Source: Batillaria attramentaria
Taxonomy: Eukaryota; Mollusca; Gastropoda; Batillariidae
Direction: 5' to 3'
Assembly (NCBI GenBank): GCA_018292915.2
Contig: JACVVK020000015.1
Location: 2,308,001-2,372,000 of the forward strand
DNA: 64,000 nt
Under the pieces are notes generated by a model. It did no database searches. It saw only the letters and a program-made list of their open reading frames with translations, and was not told the origin of the DNA. The stretch's first letter is position 1. Each line of letters opens with the position of its first letter. Positions 60,045 to 64,000 of this stretch are shown piece by piece. The translations under genes were made by a program, and so were the position numbers.

Positions 60045-61719
60045 AAAAATGTTCAAATGCTTTGAGACATCCAGAAATGTTCAAATGCATAATGTGCTCC
60101 TTTTGCAAACAAATCCTTTGAGGAAAGACAAACTGGCAAGCAGAGGAAGCTTTTGGCAAAGCAGGTAAAAAAAAATGTTCAATGACCAGTTTCTTCCTTA
60201 CTGTTGATAATAAGAAAAGGAAAAAATTGTTAAAAAGAAAAAAGAAAAACATACCTGCACACTGGAAGTTTCGCTGTGAGCACCAGCATCACGCCTGCGT
60301 TTACTGCTACCCCGTCTGAATAAACTGGACCAAGGAAAAGAAAGAGAGAGGTAAGTAAATGCTCAAATACTGTATACCGCGTTAACATTAAAGTCTCTAT
60401 GTTTGTACAGTACAACTTCTTTTGGGCGACCACCCCTCTGACCAGACAAGAGTGGTCTTAAAAGAGAGGTGGTCACCCAAAAGAAGCTTCAGACAGTGAA
60501 GAAGTGCAACGCAGTATCATTGTAACATTGGTCTGCACAGGCAGGTGGTCTCCCAAAGGGGTGGCCACCCAAAAGAGGTTCTACTGTAATGAGTTTTGAG
60601 GGGGAAAACTGCTGCTTACAAACCTCTAAGGCTGTTTGCCAAATGAACACGTTCCTATTGACCACTGCGACCATTTTTGCGACTTTGCGGCTTCTAATAG
60701 TAGAGAAGTAGGACTTTCTTTGGCCTTACGCCTCCCTCCATACCTGTATTTTTTAAAAACTACTTTACCCTCCCTTTCGGGAAATTTTGGCTGCTTCCCC
60801 TGGGGGAAGCGCGTCACCGCGGTGCAGCGCCACCCAGTACCTATCCTATTTTTTTTACAATTTTGCTGGGGGAGGAAAGCCGGGTTACCCGGAGAGAACC
60901 CCCCCCCCCCCCCCCCCCCGATGAGCAGCCCGGCAGCCAGGAAAAAAGGATATCACATATCACAAGCTCGACCTGGGTTCGAAACCACGCTTCATCGCCA
61001 TGACATTGGTGACGGCCGTTCAGTAGCGCAGTGCTAAATTCGACGCGCCACCGCTCACCCCAACTACACGTTGATGCGGATATGTCACTAAAAATAGCCA
61101 ACAACCACCGCTGCCTAGTTGGTGTTCAGTCGTCTGCCAGTATGCAGTACACTTCTACTTAAGGAGAACAACATATACACCACCCAGAATCATCAAAATG
61201 GTTTTAGATGCCGTACTGTTCCCCAACTGACTGATTCTGATGCACGGATTAAAGATCTATGCACGGATTAAAGATCTAAGCTCCCAACAAAAAGCTTTCC
61301 GAAGTGACTGTGTGGAAAAATTTTACAGAGTCGACCGTGCAAGCACAGTCAACACTGTCACAGTTGCAGAGTTTTCACCGTCCCTGAAACCCCAATAAAA
61401 GCCAAGGGCAGCCTGATTTCACAGCTCAGTTTGCGTTTTGACACTGAGTGAGAAAGATCGTGCAGCACTCAACATCCGCTAGACACCGTAGCGATGTGTC
61501 TCGCTCACTCATTAAAAAAAATCATCCCCCAACCAGGAGGAAGAGTGGCAGCCCTGCCTGTACCGAAGAACCGACTGGTCAACTCAGTGAAAAGAACTGA
61601 TTTTACCTGTGACCATCAAAATTGTCATCAGAGTGCTCAGAGTCCAAGCTTTGACTGGATCGTGCTGTGGATGAGGTTCGCATTGCACCCATCAACCGGC
61701 GGAACAAAGAGGGAGGCCT
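53258..61719 (-). CDS. Cav2: C-terminal part of a Cav2 voltage-gated calcium channel alpha-1 subunit (partial, last five exons)
   Basis: Exons in gene order: 61607-61719, 60255-60324, 57389-57505, 55460-55763, 53258-54423. Phases chain 2, 0, 0, 1 and the 1,770 nt end on TAA. The 589 residues are all cytoplasmic tail, rich in Ser, Pro and Arg. Key evidence is the terminus D-E-D-D-D-W-C: the D/E-x-W-C ending is the class III PDZ ligand of Cav2 channels, bound by RIM and Mint1. A proline-rich R-K-L-P-A-V-P lies in the last exon, comparable to the SH3 sites used by CASK or RIM-BP. Other landmarks are S-L-F-R-R-L-M-G-A-M-R in the first exon and an A-A-V-T-N-L-V-D-Q-A-H helix. Such tails anchor presynaptic channels at active zones. 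The channel core lies outside the window, so membership rests on the tail alone. The reading frame is far firmer than the family name. Confidence 0.72.
54919..55324 (-). mobile_element. SINE family B in the last Cav2 intron
   Basis: Highly similar to the 14,041 copy across head, body and the GGCGCTTTGAGCCG tail, with a (TAA)n end at 54,919-54,942. Confidence 0.88.
59979..60041. repeat. (GA)n microsatellite
   Basis: Perfect GA tract in a Cav2 intron. Further GA tracts lie at 13,733-13,773, 61,871-61,913 and 61,963-62,002. Confidence 0.97.
60413..60586. mobile_element. 174-bp TA-flanked MITE, copy 2
   Basis: Same length and ends as 49,274-49,447; only a few substitutions (e.g. CTGACC for CTGGCC, CGCAGTATC for CCCAGCATC). 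In the Cav2 intron preceding the 60,255-60,324 exon. Confidence 0.85.
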
Positions 61720-61868
61720 CTGAAATAATACAAGAACACTCGCATTAGATGTAGATGTGTAGCGAAAGGTGGGGGTGGGGGTGGGGGTTAAAAGGTTGTC
61801 ATAGTGTGCACACCTCTGGAAGCAGAACAAGACGCTGGAAGGCAGAATACAAACTGTATAATTAATGT

Positions 61869-61917
<49 letters not shown>

Positions 61918-61957
61918 ACTGTATTTTCCAAGGAAAGAGGTTGTAGGCGCGCAGGCC

Positions 61958-62003
<46 letters not shown>

Positions 62004-62446
62004 AAATTTTGTCAACAGTTTAATAACAACTGTGACAGTTGTTCCTTGTATAATGCTCTGTGAAAAGATTGGGGGGGGGGGGGGAACAATATCTGCACAA
62101 TTAAAAAAAATCATCCCCCAACCACCCCTTTCTAAACTCTGAGATACAGCCAGTCAAATGGCATGCATATCTTCCCTGTATTGCTGCAAACCAACTGCCG
62201 CCCCTAACCACTGAATCTTGGAAGCACTGTACTGTTGTTGTTTTCTCAAGACTTCAGCAAGCAAGCTGGTGTGTGTCTGTGTGTGCGCTTGCGAATGCTT
62301 GTGGACAATATATAATATGTGAACATGTGTATGAATGTTCATTAATAATTCATTAAATATGGATAACAAAGAATGGATAACAAAAAGCGGCTCATGGACT
62401 TCAGCCCCCTGTAAGGAATTGTTGAACAGTCCTACGGCAGTGTGTA

Positions 62447-62447
62447 C

Positions 62448-62478
<31 letters not shown>

Positions 62479-62481
62479 CAC

Positions 62482-62549
<68 letters not shown>
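62447..62549. repeat. (TG)n microsatellite
   Basis: TG tract with a CGCGCGTGCACGTA interruption near 62,470, adjoining the SINE-like element at 62,555. Confidence 0.97.
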
Positions 62550-62554
<5 letters not shown>

Positions 62555-62557
<3 letters not shown>

Positions 62558-62845
62558 TGGTTGGTTAGCTGGGGTTTATCGTCCACGCCACAACGAGGTG
62601 ATTGCAGACGGCCCTAGGGGGCAGGTTATGGGGGATAGGGATAGCTACCCTAACTGTACAGTTCAGCTGAACACTTATTCAATCCAGTCAGACTGCCAGG
62701 ACGGCCACATTTTATGTATCCTTGACTGTATTGGACAAGTTACACAAACAGATCCAGCTCACAGTCAGTGGAAGCGGGGCAACGTGAAAAATCCTGTACA
62801 AATTTTGGCCCTGTCGGGATTCGAACCCGGGACGTGTGTATGTGT
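62555..62845 (-). mobile_element. Further SINE-like element with tRNA B-box
   Basis: Minus strand begins CCCGGGTTCGAATCCCGAC and runs about 290 bp to CCCCAGCTAACCAACCAAC next to a (TG)n tract. The A-box half of the head is absent or replaced by TG-rich sequence. Confidence 0.55.
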
Positions 62846-62959
62846 GTGGGCACTAGGTTTTATAGTGCGCCGAATCACGAATCGCCTTAATTAGGACAGA
62901 GTGAAGGTTGATGCTTGGTCTTTCGTATATTTGCACGGCCGTTATGACAACCAACTTAC

Positions 62960-63048
62960 TGTAATCATTAACTGATTCACTGCAACCATTCTGCGCTGCA
63001 GAGCTACTGTATGCTGGCCGATTAGTAACTGTTCTGAGTCTAGACTCG
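62960..63048 (-). CDS. Candidate further exon of the Cav2 tail
   Basis: The minus strand has an AG at 63,049-63,050, then 29 open codons reading E-S-R-L-R-T-V-T-N-R-P-A-Y-S-S-S-A-A-Q-N-G, then a perfect GTAAGT donor. Composition resembles the neighbouring tail exons. It enters in phase 2 and leaves in phase 1, but the next recognised exon (61,719) needs phase 0. Another small exon or alternative splicing would be required, so this is only a candidate. Confidence 0.35.
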
Positions 63049-64000
63049 CTAGGTAATAAACCCCACTTGTTGGGAATGACACAGGCCAGCACGGCATGAT
63101 GACTGATCATGACACACGGTAAGTTTGGGACGGCTCTTACCTTTATGGTGAACCATTATCTAATGCAACAAGTAAGGCACTCTTCTCCATCCACCATTGC
63201 AAATGATCAATAAAAAGAAAGAATGAAAAAAATGGTGCCCTTCCATCAGGACAACTGCAACTATTATGAATTAAATCTCAAGAAAAAACTTCTGCATGCA
63301 GTGCTCCATTTCACTAACCAAGTGCTTACGAACGGAAAAGTTAAGAAATGTGATTTCTGGATACAACAACATTTTTTTTTTTTGTAAACTAAAGAATCAC
63401 GCTGATAGTGAAATGCAGCCAAAATGCCTGTATTTGTTAATGGTCGATGAAAAAAAAGCCCCACAAAAAAACAACAGTTTACCATCAAATTGCTTGCCAA
63501 CACATTTTACAAATATTTTACTTATCAATGTACAACTTGCTGACACAGACGCTAAACTAAAGCAGTATGTATATGGTAACTGCTCCATATCATATCATAT
63601 ACGATCATCACTGCACATCCGAGGTCTGGCAAGGTGACTTTTTTTTTGGGGGGGGGGGGGGGTTAAGCTTGTCATGCTGCAAGCGTCTTGCATGTAAGTG
63701 CCCAGCAGCATTTTTGTCAACTGAGACTAAAAATAAATGTACATATATCTACATGTATCCATTTGCAAACCAACCGATGGAGCGTTTCTTTCAACCAGTG
63801 ACTGCTTTCTAGAAAGTTATCATGTGTATACACGCACCAGTAGCAGTATAACTTACATGTATAAGAAAGTGCAGGAAAAAAATCTCAACAAAAAGTGAAA
63901 ATTTTTATGACACAGAAAAGAATTGTGTCAAAGAAATAAAACTTGTAATATATGTGCAAAAATGAGAAAAAAATGCCCTAGAAGATAACATGCCTTGCAT

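Larger units (their letters stand above)
61720..64000. other. Cav2 upstream intronic sequence to the window edge
   Basis: Holds two GA tracts, a TG tract, a SINE-like element and one candidate exon (62,960-63,048). The gene continues past the right edge, as the exon starting at 61,719 opens in phase 0 without an initiator. Confidence 0.5.

Overview
This is a eukaryotic nuclear window, most likely from a gastropod mollusc. Genes are split into small exons with GT-AG borders. Introns and spacers are packed with microsatellites, tRNA- and 5S-derived SINEs and short inverted-repeat elements. The proteins fit a mollusc: a large CUB/C-type lectin/LDLa/LRR G-protein coupled receptor of the type known from the pond snail (GRL101), and the C-terminus of a neuronal Cav2 calcium channel. 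Species cannot be settled by reading. All exon models below were built by hand from splice sites, reading phase and family resemblance. Those with several exons close exactly in frame.

Layout. 1-7.1 kb: no gene; a SINE, a 1.9-kb fold-back element, a LINE 3' remnant, a ~120-bp tandem repeat and a compound AC/GACA microsatellite. 7,135-16,061 (+): five-exon gene for a 325-residue secreted VWD + C8-like protein; its first intron carries a 2.2-kb minisatellite and its second a SINE split by a hAT-like element. 16.1-19.5 kb: spacer with a possible poly(A) signal. 19,529-24,570 (+): URM1, a 98-residue ubiquitin-like sulfur carrier in five small exons. 24,899-44,767 (-): fifteen-exon gene for a 762-residue secreted DUF5054 (GH38-like) protein, convergent with URM1 with only 328 bp between the stops. 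Its 8.3-kb intron 11 holds, on the same strand, an apparently intronless receptor gene (28,079-32,101). An inverted fragment of a second receptor (32,022-32,246, +) overlaps the open 5' end of that gene. 46-53.2 kb: no coding signal, perhaps a long 3'UTR. 53,258-61,719 (-): last five exons (589 codons) of a Cav2 channel ending in a D-D-W-C type PDZ ligand; the rest of the gene lies beyond the right edge.

The genes do not form one pathway. URM1 acts in cytosolic tRNA thiolation. The VWD and DUF5054 proteins look secreted. The nested receptor is a membrane receptor with a very large ectodomain, and Cav2 is presynaptic. The most interesting points are the same-strand nested receptor with its rearranged 5' end, the CUB-lectin-LDLa-LRR-7TM architecture, a SINE body carried behind both tRNA and 5S heads, Mutator-like fold-backs with 9-11-bp target duplications, and nested or abutting DNA transposons whose target duplications can still be read.
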